Positions 1 through 7,544 of a stretch of DNA of 64,000 nt are shown piece by piece. Source of the DNA: Myxococcus stipitatus (GTDB lineage Bacteria > Myxococcota > Myxococcia > Myxococcales > Myxococcaceae); NCBI RefSeq assembly GCF_037414475.1, contig NZ_CP147913.1, positions 9,930,501 to 9,994,500 on the forward strand, written 5' to 3'. Under the pieces are notes generated by a model, which was not told where the DNA came from, searched no databases, and saw only the letters and a program-made list of their open reading frames with translations. A program made the translations under genes and the position numbers. Position 1 is the stretch's first letter, and every line of letters begins with the position of its first letter.

Positions 1-613
1 GGAGAAGGCCGAGGCCGAGCGGCGCGAGCGAGAGCGCGTGGAAGCCGAGGTCCTCCGCCGCCGCGCCGAGGAGCTGGCGGGCCAGGTCACCGTCCGCACG
101 GTGGAGAAGCGCAACTTCCTGGTCAACTTCGTGCCCTTCGGCGCGGGCCAGTTCCAACAAGGCCGCAACAGCCTGGGCATCGTCTTCGCCGCCACCGAGG
201 GCGCGCTCGCGGTGACGAGCGTCATCTCCTACTTCGCCTACGAGTCGCTCTTCGAGGAGCGCACCATCGAGCTGGACAATGTGCTCGACGAGGATGGCAA
301 GGCGTCCATCACCGTGCGCTTCATCCCCACCAACCGCGAGCGCCAGCGAGACACCTGGCAGCTGCTCAAGCTGGCGTCGGCGGCGGGCTTCTACACCATC
401 TACGCGCTGGGCGTGGTGGACGCGCTGTACCACCACGAGGACCAGGTGGTCCGCACCAGCGTGGAGACTCGCGATGCGCCCGAGGGCGACTCTCCCCGCT
501 CGGACGTCTCACTCACCTCTCCCCGGCGCCCTCGCATTCCCCGCCCCGCCGCCAGCCTGGGGCTGTACCCCACCGCCGGCGGACTCGGCGCCGCATTCAC
601 CCTTTCCTTCTGA
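1..613 (+). CDS. membrane protein of unknown function, 5' end outside window
   Basis: The frame is already open at base 2, so the N-terminus lies outside the window and about 203 residues are visible. They begin with a Glu/Arg-rich helical stretch, followed by a FVPFGAGQF motif and two hydrophobic segments (near LGIVFAATEGALAVTSVI and AAGFYTIYALGVV). The tail is Pro/Arg-rich and ends in a short Gly-rich sequence. The GAGQF-x-x-G motif before a membrane segment resembles small two-helix membrane proteins found at the end of lipoprotein or TPR proteins, but I cannot name a family. It lies 29 bases upstream of an FHA-type activator on the same strand and may be cotranscribed with it. A function is not assigned. 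Confidence 0.7.
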   Translation, partial: EKAEAERRERERVEAEVLRRRAEELAGQVTVRTVEKRNFLVNFVPFGAGQFQQGRNSLGIVFAATEGALAVTSVISYFAYESLFEERTIELDNVLDEDGKASITVRFIPTNRERQRDTWQLLKLASAAGFYTIYALGVVDALYHHEDQVVRTSVETRDAPEGDSPRSDVSLTSPRRPRIPRPAASLGLYPTAGGLGAAFTLSF

Positions 614-642
614 GCCCCTTCTCTCCAGGTACGTGAAGCCCT

Positions 643-2535
643 ATGGCCAGCCTCACCGTCCGAAGTCCTGATGGCAAGGTGCGTGAGATCGCCCTGCACA
701 AGCGCATCACCAGCATCGGCCGGAGCACGGACAACGACATCTCGCTCGACGATTCGCAGGTCCCCGACAGCGCCCTGCACATCACCTTCGACGGCACGCG
801 CTACGAGGTCGGCAGCCTGGGCGCCGTCTTCCAGGTCAATGGCAAGAAGCGGGACGCCCACGCGCTCGCCACCGGCGACGTGGTCCGCGTGGGCGGCACC
901 GAGCTGAAGTTCGCTCGCGAGGATGCCCCCCGTGCCCCCGCGCCCGCCACCCTCTCCGCGCACCGCGAGGCGCCCGCTCACGCCGACACGCCGGACTCCC
1001 ACACCACGGAGCTCCCTGGAGTCCCCGGCCGCGAGCTGGCCATGCTGCGCCGGCTCACCGCCTTCAGCGAGCGCCTGCTAGCCCTCTACGACGTGGAGCG
1101 CATCCTCGAGAGCTTGATGGATGAAGCCATCGAGGTGACGCGCGCCGACAAGGGCTTCCTCATCCTCATGGAGAGCGGGGACCCTCGCGTGAAGGTCGCG
1201 CGCAACGTCGCCCGGGAGAACATCGAGGACGCGGTGGAGAAGCTGTCCGACTCCATCATCGCCAAGGTCGTCAAGGAGCAACGGCCCCTCATCGTCGCAG
1301 ACGCGGTGGACACCCCGGAGTTCAAGGCCAGCGAGTCCGTGGTCAACCTGCGCGTGCACTCGGTCATGTGTGTGCCGCTGATGCACAAGGGTGACTTGTT
1401 CGGCGTGCTCTACGTGGGCAATGACCGGCTGGTGAACCGGTTCGAGCCGAAGAGCGCGGACATGCTCACCATCTTCGCGGCGCAGGCGTCGCTCGTCCTG
1501 CACAACGCGATGCTGGTCAACGACCTCAAGCTGGACAACACGGAGCTGCGGCGCAAGCTGGAGGACCAGCGCTACGGCGACATCGTCGGCGCGTGCCAGG
1601 GCATGCGCGATGTGTACAAGCGCATCGACAAGATTGCCCCCACGGACATCTCCGTGCTCATCACCGGCGAGACGGGCACCGGCAAGGAGCTCATCGCCCG
1701 CGAAATCCACCGCCGCTCGCCCCGAGGCAAGGGCCCCTTCATCACCATCAACTGCGGCGCCATCCCGGAGAACCTCCTGGAGAGCGAGCTGTTCGGCCAC
1801 GTGAAGGGCGCGTTCACCGGCGCGGTCGCCACCAAGGCGGGCAAGTTCCAGGCGGCCATCAGCGGCACCCTCTTCCTGGACGAGATTGGCGAGATGCCCC
1901 TGCAGCTCCAGGTGAAGCTGCTGCGCGCGCTCCAGGAGAAGATTGTCTACAAGGTGGGAGACAACCGCGGCGAACCCGTGGACATTCGCGTGGTGGCCGC
2001 GACCAACAAGGTGCTGGAAGAGGAAGTGAAGCGGAACACCTTCCGCGAGGACCTCTACTACCGGCTCAACGTCGTCACCCTGAAGCTGCCCCCGCTGCGC
2101 GAGCGCGGCGAGGACGTGGTGGTGCTGGGCAAGTTCTTCCTCCAGAAGTACTCGAAGGAGTTCAGCTCCCGGGCCAAGGGGTTCACTCCTTCCGCGGCCG
2201 TCTCCATGAAGAAGTACGGGTGGCCCGGCAACATCCGCGAGTTGGAGAACCGCATCAAGAAGGCGGTGGTGCTCTCGGACAAGCCGCTCTTGGGCTCGGA
2301 CGACCTGGACCTCAAGCCGGAGAACCTGGAGCCCATCATGCCGCTGCTCCAGGCCAAGGAAGAGTTCCAGAAGCGTTACATCAACGAAGTGCTCGCGCGG
2401 AACAACGGCAACCGCACCAAGACGGCCAAGGACCTGGGCGTGGACCCTCGCACCATCTTCAGGCACCTGGAGAAGCTGGAGGCGGAGAAGACCGGGCGGC
2501 CGCTGCCCCCCGAGGAGGGCGAGGAGCTGCTTTAA
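643..2535 (+). CDS. FHA-GAF sigma-54-dependent transcriptional activator
   Basis: A 630-residue bacterial enhancer-binding protein that would activate RNA polymerase carrying sigma-54. Domains in order: an FHA domain (about 1-95, with GRSTDNDI), a GAF domain (about 145-295), an AAA+ domain with Walker A GETGTGKE at 342-349, the sigma-54 contact loop GAFTGA at 389-394 and Walker B DEIGEM, and a C-terminal Fis-type helix-turn-helix (near NGNRTKTAKDLGVDPRTIFR). No receiver domain is present, so input is probably a phosphothreonine partner read by FHA plus a GAF ligand. FHA-type activators are a known myxobacterial speciality linked to Ser/Thr kinases. Two lipoprotein genes follow within 25 bases and may be in the same operon. 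The kinase partner is not identifiable here. Confidence 0.93.
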   Translation: MASLTVRSPDGKVREIALHKRITSIGRSTDNDISLDDSQVPDSALHITFDGTRYEVGSLGAVFQVNGKKRDAHALATGDVVRVGGTELKFAREDAPRAPAPATLSAHREAPAHADTPDSHTTELPGVPGRELAMLRRLTAFSERLLALYDVERILESLMDEAIEVTRADKGFLILMESGDPRVKVARNVARENIEDAVEKLSDSIIAKVVKEQRPLIVADAVDTPEFKASESVVNLRVHSVMCVPLMHKGDLFGVLYVGNDRLVNRFEPKSADMLTIFAAQASLVLHNAMLVNDLKLDNTELRRKLEDQRYGDIVGACQGMRDVYKRIDKIAPTDISVLITGETGTGKELIAREIHRRSPRGKGPFITINCGAIPENLLESELFGHVKGAFTGAVATKAGKFQAAISGTLFLDEIGEMPLQLQVKLLRALQEKIVYKVGDNRGEPVDIRVVAATNKVLEEEVKRNTFREDLYYRLNVVTLKLPPLRERGEDVVVLGKFFLQKYSKEFSSRAKGFTPSAAVSMKKYGWPGNIRELENRIKKAVVLSDKPLLGSDDLDLKPENLEPIMPLLQAKEEFQKRYINEVLARNNGNRTKTAKDLGVDPRTIFRHLEKLEAEKTGRPLPPEEGEELL

Positions 2536-2559
2536 CGCGGCCCCGGACGCACACCGGCG

Positions 2560-3150
2560 ATGGACTCGACCCCGCGGCGAGAACTCAAGGACCAGCGCTC
2601 AGGCCAGGGCTGGGCGTTGTGTGTGCTGGCGGCGAGCCTCGGCGCGCTGCTCGTGGGCTGCCTGTTCCCACAGGACGACACGCTGCTGGACGACGTCCCG
2701 CGCTTCATGAACCGCCCACCGCGCATCATCGAGACGCTGGTGTTGCCCCAGGAGCGCATCATCCGCGACTTCGGAGGCAGCCGCTGTGAGATCACGTTCG
2801 AGGTCGCCGTCGAGGACCCGGACGTGGACGACCGCATCAAGGTCCACTGGTACATCGACTACAGCCCCCAGGACCCGCGCGGGCCCTACCGGGAGATTCC
2901 CCTCACCAACAACGGTGAGGCGCGCCGTCCGGACCGGGGAACGCTGCGCATCAACCTGGCCTCCGCGAACGCGGAGCTGAGCACCCCCGGACAACACCTG
3001 GTGGAAGCCCTGGTGAGCGACGCGGAGCTCACGGACCGGCAGCCCGAGTCCCGCGTGGTGAACCTGCCGGACGGCGGCACCATCATCGACCCTGGCTTCG
3101 TCGTCAGCTACGCGTGGGTGGTGAACACCGTCCCAGGGAACTGCCGATGA
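2560..3150 (+). CDS. lipoprotein of unknown function
   Basis: A 196-residue protein with a positively charged N-terminus, a hydrophobic stretch and a lipobox LLVGC, indicating signal peptidase II processing and lipid anchoring. The mature part holds a predicted beta-rich region with the phrase EDPDVDDRIKVHWYIDY, which resembles extracellular Ig-like or PKD-like domains, and two further Cys that could form a disulfide. No family is recognised. It starts 24 bases after the sigma-54 activator, and its stop overlaps the start of the next lipoprotein gene (ATGA), so the two are translationally coupled and their products probably work together at the cell envelope. Confidence 0.8.
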   Translation: MDSTPRRELKDQRSGQGWALCVLAASLGALLVGCLFPQDDTLLDDVPRFMNRPPRIIETLVLPQERIIRDFGGSRCEITFEVAVEDPDVDDRIKVHWYIDYSPQDPRGPYREIPLTNNGEARRPDRGTLRINLASANAELSTPGQHLVEALVSDAELTDRQPESRVVNLPDGGTIIDPGFVVSYAWVVNTVPGNCR

Positions 3151-4760
3151 GGAGCGCTCACACCCGGCTCCTCCCGCTGGCGCTGGTGCTGGCGTGGAGC
3201 TCCGGCTGCGCCCTCATCGGGGAGGAGCCGGGGGCGTCCGTGCTCGTCTGCCGCTCCGACGCGGACTGCGCCGAGAACGAGGTGTGCTTCGTCGACGGAT
3301 GCGGGGACCCGGGCCAGGACATCGTCGTGGAGGTGACGCCCAACCCCGCCCTGGGGCTCTACGCGCAGGACTTCCCCGTGGGGCGCCTGCGGGCCGACCA
3401 CAACCTGGAGTTGTTCAAGGAGGCCTCGCTCAGCGGCACGACGCTGCGGACCACCGCCTCCGTGTCCCGCCCCTACTCCGAGCCCCTCTTCGTGCGCGCC
3501 GTGGGGACCAGCGCGCTCATCCCCGGCGTCTCGCGCTACCACGAAGCCGTGCTCGTGCCTGACAACGGGCGCTGGACGATGCCCGTGGCCGCCACCGGCC
3601 AGTACGCCGTCACCCTCCTGGCCGAGGACCCGAACGTCCCGCCCCAGACGACGCTGGGCACCGTGTCGCCGGGCGAGGCGCTCCCCATGGTGTGGCAGCT
3701 CCCCGCCGCGAACGCGGTCGTTCACGTCCAGGGGCGCGTGACGCGGCATGGGGGCGCGCCCCTGGACGAAGACCTGAAGGTGGAGGCGCTGGACGCCACC
3801 TTGACGCCGATATCGCAGCAGCGCCCCGTGGCCCGCGCGACGGGCGACTTCTCCCTCGCGCTGGCTCCCGAGGCCGCGCACATGAGCACGGTGCTGGTGC
3901 GGGTGTCCGCCGCGGGGGAAGGCTCGCTGCTGCCCCAGCAGACGTTCACCGTGGACCCGAGTGATCCGCTCCCGGCCCCCCTGGAGCTGGGCGACTTCGG
4001 GACACCCGTGCGCGTCTCGGGCCGGGTGGTGGCCCTGGACGGGCGCCCCGTGGCCGGAGCCACGGTGTCCATCCGCGGACGCGTCAGCGGCGGGGGCGCC
4101 TTCCAGAGCCCCGTGGTGAAGACGGGGCCCGAGGGCCGCTTCGCTCTGCGCTCCCTGCCCAGCCCCAGCGAGTCGCCGCTCCAGTTGGTGGTGGTCCCCC
4201 CAGCGGCCTCGAACGCGGGGCTCACCGTGGCGCCCGTCGTGGTGGCGCGCACGGACACGGTGTTGGCCGACGTGGTGTGTTTGAACCGGCGCGTGGCCAG
4301 AGGGCGGCTCGTCCAACCGGACGGAAGCATCGCGGCGGGCGTGCGGTTGATCGCCGAGCCGGTGGATGCCATCCCCGGACGCATGCTGCCGCCCATGCTC
4401 GCGTCGGAGACCATCACCGACTCCTCGGGTGAGTTCGTCCTCCGGTTGGACCCCGCGCTCTACCGTCTGGATGTGGTGCCGGGAGAGAACCTGCCTCGCG
4501 TCAGCCGCTTCATCTCCGTGCTTCCAGGCGACGAGAACACCGAGCAGATCGTCCCCCCCTTCGGACTCCAGCGCGGGCGCACCCTGCGCGGCCGCGTGCT
4601 GCTCAGGGGGCGGGAGCCAGGAGTGCCACCGGGCATGCCCTTCGCGTCCATCCGCTTCTACCGGGTGGTCAACGTCGAGGGACGGCCGGCCTCCGTGCTG
4701 CTGGGCCAGTCGGTGACGGACACGCTCGGCCGCTACACGGCGCTGCTGCCCGTGCGCTGA
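3147..4760 (+). CDS. lipoprotein with carboxypeptidase-regulatory-like domains
   Basis: About 537 residues. I place the start at the ATG that overlaps the previous stop codon (ATGA). An upstream in-frame start at 3114 would add residues before the signal peptide. The signal sequence ends in lipobox SSGC. A Cys-rich segment follows (CRSDADCAENEVCFVDGC), a pattern typical of myxobacterial surface lipoproteins. The rest contains several beta-sandwich units of the carboxypeptidase-regulatory type, recognisable by phrases such as GRVVALDGRPVAGATVSIRG and GRFALRSLP. These domains usually serve in adhesion or surface assembly. It is probably coexpressed with the preceding lipoprotein. The specific role is unknown. 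Confidence 0.85.
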   Translation: MRSAHTRLLPLALVLAWSSGCALIGEEPGASVLVCRSDADCAENEVCFVDGCGDPGQDIVVEVTPNPALGLYAQDFPVGRLRADHNLELFKEASLSGTTLRTTASVSRPYSEPLFVRAVGTSALIPGVSRYHEAVLVPDNGRWTMPVAATGQYAVTLLAEDPNVPPQTTLGTVSPGEALPMVWQLPAANAVVHVQGRVTRHGGAPLDEDLKVEALDATLTPISQQRPVARATGDFSLALAPEAAHMSTVLVRVSAAGEGSLLPQQTFTVDPSDPLPAPLELGDFGTPVRVSGRVVALDGRPVAGATVSIRGRVSGGGAFQSPVVKTGPEGRFALRSLPSPSESPLQLVVVPPAASNAGLTVAPVVVARTDTVLADVVCLNRRVARGRLVQPDGSIAAGVRLIAEPVDAIPGRMLPPMLASETITDSSGEFVLRLDPALYRLDVVPGENLPRVSRFISVLPGDENTEQIVPPFGLQRGRTLRGRVLLRGREPGVPPGMPFASIRFYRVVNVEGRPASVLLGQSVTDTLGRYTALLPVR

Positions 4761-4776
4761 CGCCGCCTCCGCGTCC

Positions 4777-5286
4777 TCAAGGCGACTGGGCCGCGGGGCT
4801 GTTGCTGGCGGCCTGGAAGGCCGCGTGGAACGAGTCCACCGTGCCGCCGACCTCGTCCGCGTACTGCACCGCGTGCGTGGTGTAGAGGTCCAGCACGACT
4901 TCCAGCCGGCGGTACACCGTGCGCAGCGGCGCACGCTCGCGGGACTGGAGGTCACACTCGGACTCGCGCACGCGCATCCGGTGCAGCCACTCCGTCCGGA
5001 AGCGCATCCATTCCTGGTCGGTGTCACGAGCGGGTGACACTCGCACCAGCTTCTCGCGCCCCGCTTCCAGTTCGTCCCACAGCGCGCGGGCGCCCGCCAG
5101 ACAGTCGCGGTAGCTGAGCGTCTGGGCCGCGGGGGGCAGCATCTCCGGCGTCATGGCCGCCACCGAGCGGCTCACGTTCCAGAGAATCCATACGGAGAAG
5201 ATGGCCGTCAGCGTGATGTAGATCCCATACGCGGCACCACGGTAGCGGCGGAAGCGGGGATCTTTCCGGGGGTCGGGGGCGGACAC
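4777..5286 (-). CDS. small single-pass membrane protein
   Basis: A 169-residue protein with a short charged N-terminus, one transmembrane segment (about residues 20-45, YGIYITLTAIFSVWILW) and a mostly helical domain rich in Arg and Glu that ends in a Ser/Pro/Ala tail. Two Cys (in YRDCLAGA and ESECDLQ) could pair. No known family is recognised. It converges on the lipoprotein gene that ends at 4760. Upstream on the same strand is a TPR gene separated from it by a strong hairpin, so it probably has its own promoter between 5287 and 5335. Confidence 0.7.
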   Translation of the reverse strand: MSAPDPRKDPRFRRYRGAAYGIYITLTAIFSVWILWNVSRSVAAMTPEMLPPAAQTLSYRDCLAGARALWDELEAGREKLVRVSPARDTDQEWMRFRTEWLHRMRVRESECDLQSRERAPLRTVYRRLEVVLDLYTTHAVQYADEVGGTVDSFHAAFQAASNSPAAQSP

Positions 5287-5335
5287 GGGGTCCAGGTCTT
5301 ATGACTGTGGACCCCGCGAGGCAACGCCTCCGTGT

Positions 5336-5362
5336 ATCCCCACCCGTCCACCGGGTGGGGAT
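5336..5362 (-). terminator. perfect 11-bp hairpin after the TPR gene
   Basis: Arms at 5336-5346 and 5352-5362 are perfectly complementary (ATCCCCACCCG and its reverse complement) around a 5-base loop. The hairpin starts 7 bases after the stop codon of the minus-strand TPR gene. No clear U-run follows, as is common in very G+C-rich genomes. Confidence 0.7.
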
Positions 5363-5369
5363 ATGGGGG

Positions 5370-6332
5370 TTACTGACCTGCCGGGCTCGCCGCCTGCGGG
5401 GCGGGGGCCGGAGCGGCGGGGACAGGGCCCGCGGCCTCCGTATTGCCGCTCATGGCCCGCTTCACGCTGGCGATGCGGCCACGGAACTGGGACTGGTACT
5501 GGCTGTTGAGGTAGGCACCGGCCGCGTCGCGGGCCGTCTCCAGCGCCTTCTCCATCTGCCCGACCTCCTGGTACGACTGGGCCAGGAGCAGCATGGCGTA
5601 GTCGCGCGTCTTGGCGCGGCGATCTCCCTCCACGAAGCGAGCCAGCAGGGGCACGGCCTTCTCGTGCTTGCGCAGCTGGTTGTACGCGATGCCCAGGTAG
5701 AAGGAGGCATCCAGCGCCTGGTCCTCGGGCGGGTTCATGGCCAGGAAGCGCTCCATCTCCGAGACGACCTGGGACATCTCGTTGCGCGTGTACGCAATCT
5801 TGCCGCGCGCGAAGGCCGCGTCACCCGACTCGCGGCGCAGGGCCGAGGCCCGGTCATTGAGGGCCTGGCGCTCCAGCGAGCTCAGCCGGGACGTGTCCAG
5901 CTTCATCAGCGCGTCGATGCCCTTGAGCCGCTCGTCGCCGGGGAGCGTGGTCATCATCTTGTAGACCTCGGCCGCGCCGCGCTGGGCCGTCTGGTGCGCG
6001 GACGTGTCCGAGCGCTGCTTCTCCAGTTGGCCCGTCAGGTCCGCGACCATCTTCTCCAGCCGCTCGCGCTCGCTGGTGGCGCTGGAGCTGCGGGCGTTGG
6101 TGACCATGATGGCCGCGCCGACCACGATGACCGCGAACAACACATACGCCGCCGCGGAAGACACCCACTGGCGCTTCTGGAAGTCCTCGTGCCGCTTGCC
6201 CACCGCCTTCACCTCCGCATGGAGGTTCTTCAGCAGGTTGTCACTCTTGATGACGAGGTTGCGTGCCTCAACGACTTCACGGCGGAGATCCGCCAATTCC
6301 TTATCAATCTCGGTCTTCGCCTGCTCTGGCAT
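5370..6332 (-). CDS. membrane-anchored coiled-coil/TPR protein
   Basis: The chosen start (MPEQAKTEIDKEL, 320 residues) has an AGGA ribosome-binding site 8 bases upstream. An ATG six bases earlier is too close to it. The N-terminus is a coiled coil (about 1-55), followed by one transmembrane segment (AAAYVLFAVIVVGAAIMV, about 62-80), a second coiled coil, and a helical-repeat region with TPR-like units (ASFYLGIAYNQLRKHEKAVPLL and YAMLLLAQSYQEVGQMEKAL). The C-terminus is Pro/Ala-rich. Such proteins usually scaffold assemblies at the inner membrane. No partner can be named. A strong terminator follows, so it is likely the end of its transcript. Confidence 0.8.
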   Translation of the reverse strand: MPEQAKTEIDKELADLRREVVEARNLVIKSDNLLKNLHAEVKAVGKRHEDFQKRQWVSSAAAYVLFAVIVVGAAIMVTNARSSSATSERERLEKMVADLTGQLEKQRSDTSAHQTAQRGAAEVYKMMTTLPGDERLKGIDALMKLDTSRLSSLERQALNDRASALRRESGDAAFARGKIAYTRNEMSQVVSEMERFLAMNPPEDQALDASFYLGIAYNQLRKHEKAVPLLARFVEGDRRAKTRDYAMLLLAQSYQEVGQMEKALETARDAAGAYLNSQYQSQFRGRIASVKRAMSGNTEAAGPVPAAPAPAPQAASPAGQ

Positions 6333-6486
6333 GGACATCTTCCTGGGCCCGGAAACGATCTCGGCCGATTCGCGCATCGTAAGGAGTTCTCCCGGTTCAA
6401 CGGCGATCAATTCCGAACCGGAACAACACGATGGCTTTGCCACATTTCCAGGAGCAAACAACCCGTTTGGCGCATGCCCGCCTGGG

Positions 6487-7206
6487 CTACAGGCCACTTC
6501 CCGGCAACGGCCGGTTCGTCTCGGGCGGAAAAGTGTACGTCACGCCGATTCCGAGCCAGCTCCCGCCCAGATTGAACGAGCCGATGCGAGCCTTCTCCGG
6601 CCCCGCGGGTCCCCGGAGGAACATGATGCGGTACTCAGCGGTGAGACCCCAGCGAGGAGACAGCCGCCAGGTCGCGCCCAGGGTTCCCGCCCAGGCCTGC
6701 ATGGTGTCTTCCTGGAGCGATTCTCCCGCGCGCTGTGAGCTGGCCAGCGCGGGGCCCGTGAAGATGCCCGCGAAGGGAACGAGGCCATAGGGGCCCACCT
6801 CCGGCAGCACCGTCTGGAAGCGCAGGCCCAGGAGCGCGCCGTAGCCCAGCGTGTTGACACGCCGCTCGCTGACAGGGCCTCCGTCCACGCCGGGCTCGGT
6901 GAGGTAGAGACGCGAGCCAGTGGCGAACAGGTCGATGCCTACTTCGACGAGGTCCGACAGTGAGTAGGCGAAAGAGGCCACCGCGAAGGGGCCACCGTCC
7001 GTCTTCCGGGCACGGGCGAGCCCCACGTTCTCATTCCGGCCGTACCAGCTGTTGTAGAAGGTCTCGTTGGACGTGACGCGCCAGCCACCTTGCACGGTGA
7101 TGCGGCCCACTCCGTCCATCGTCGTGGGGATGTCTTCGCCCTCGTCCTGGGCGACAGCGGGGGTGGCGAGCAACAGGGCAAGCGGCGGCAGGAGGCGACG
7201 GAGCAT
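6487..7206 (-). CDS. predicted outer-membrane beta-barrel protein
   Basis: A 239-residue protein. The start is set at MLRRLLPPLALLLATPAVAQ, a typical signal peptide with AxA cleavage before DEGEDIP. A longer upstream frame would put 34 unlikely residues before it. The mature part shows alternating hydrophobic residues typical of beta strands, with repeated Tyr/Phe/Trp near strand ends (GLTAEYRIMFLRG and GIGVTYTF). It most resembles small porin-like or OmpW/OmpA-type barrels, but no conserved family signature is visible. A 51-residue gene ends 19 bases upstream on the same strand, suggesting an operon. Confidence 0.8.
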   Translation of the reverse strand: MLRRLLPPLALLLATPAVAQDEGEDIPTTMDGVGRITVQGGWRVTSNETFYNSWYGRNENVGLARARKTDGGPFAVASFAYSLSDLVEVGIDLFATGSRLYLTEPGVDGGPVSERRVNTLGYGALLGLRFQTVLPEVGPYGLVPFAGIFTGPALASSQRAGESLQEDTMQAWAGTLGATWRLSPRWGLTAEYRIMFLRGPAGPEKARIGSFNLGGSWLGIGVTYTFPPETNRPLPGSGL

Positions 7207-7225
7207 CGGACTCGGGAGGCGAAGG

Positions 7226-7381
7226 TCAGGGGTGTTTGGAACGCACGGCGATTTCCAGGAACGTCGTCTTCTGCCGGCGCAGGGACGCCACCAGACAACG
7301 GATGACACACAGCGCGCCGAACTCGCGCAGCACCACGCCCAGGTTGGACATCACGTCCCGCAGGGTGATGACACCGCGCAT
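7226..7381 (-). CDS. small protein, 51 residues, unknown function
   Basis: A short frame beginning MRGVITLRDVMSNLG and ending IAVRSKHP. It is supported by a good ribosome-binding site (CAGGAG, 7 bases before the ATG) and by its position 19 bases upstream of the barrel gene on the same strand. It has a hydrophobic, Leu/Val-rich core with two Cys (GALCVIRC) and a basic C-terminal half. It could be a peripheral membrane peptide. No family is recognised, and the call rests only on signals and context. Confidence 0.5.
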   Translation of the reverse strand: MRGVITLRDVMSNLGVVLREFGALCVIRCLVASLRRQKTTFLEIAVRSKHP

Positions 7382-7544
7382 GGGGCCGCTCCTGTCGAAT
7401 GCGTCGCCGCGTGAGAGAGACTCGTTCCGGACCGCCGTGCCCGGTCCGCGCCGTGCTACAGGCGTGTCGCGCACCGTAGCAGTGGCCTCCCACGCGTCAA
7501 CTTCCTGGACGCCCGAGGCCTCGAACGGGCAGGCCTTCGGCGCC

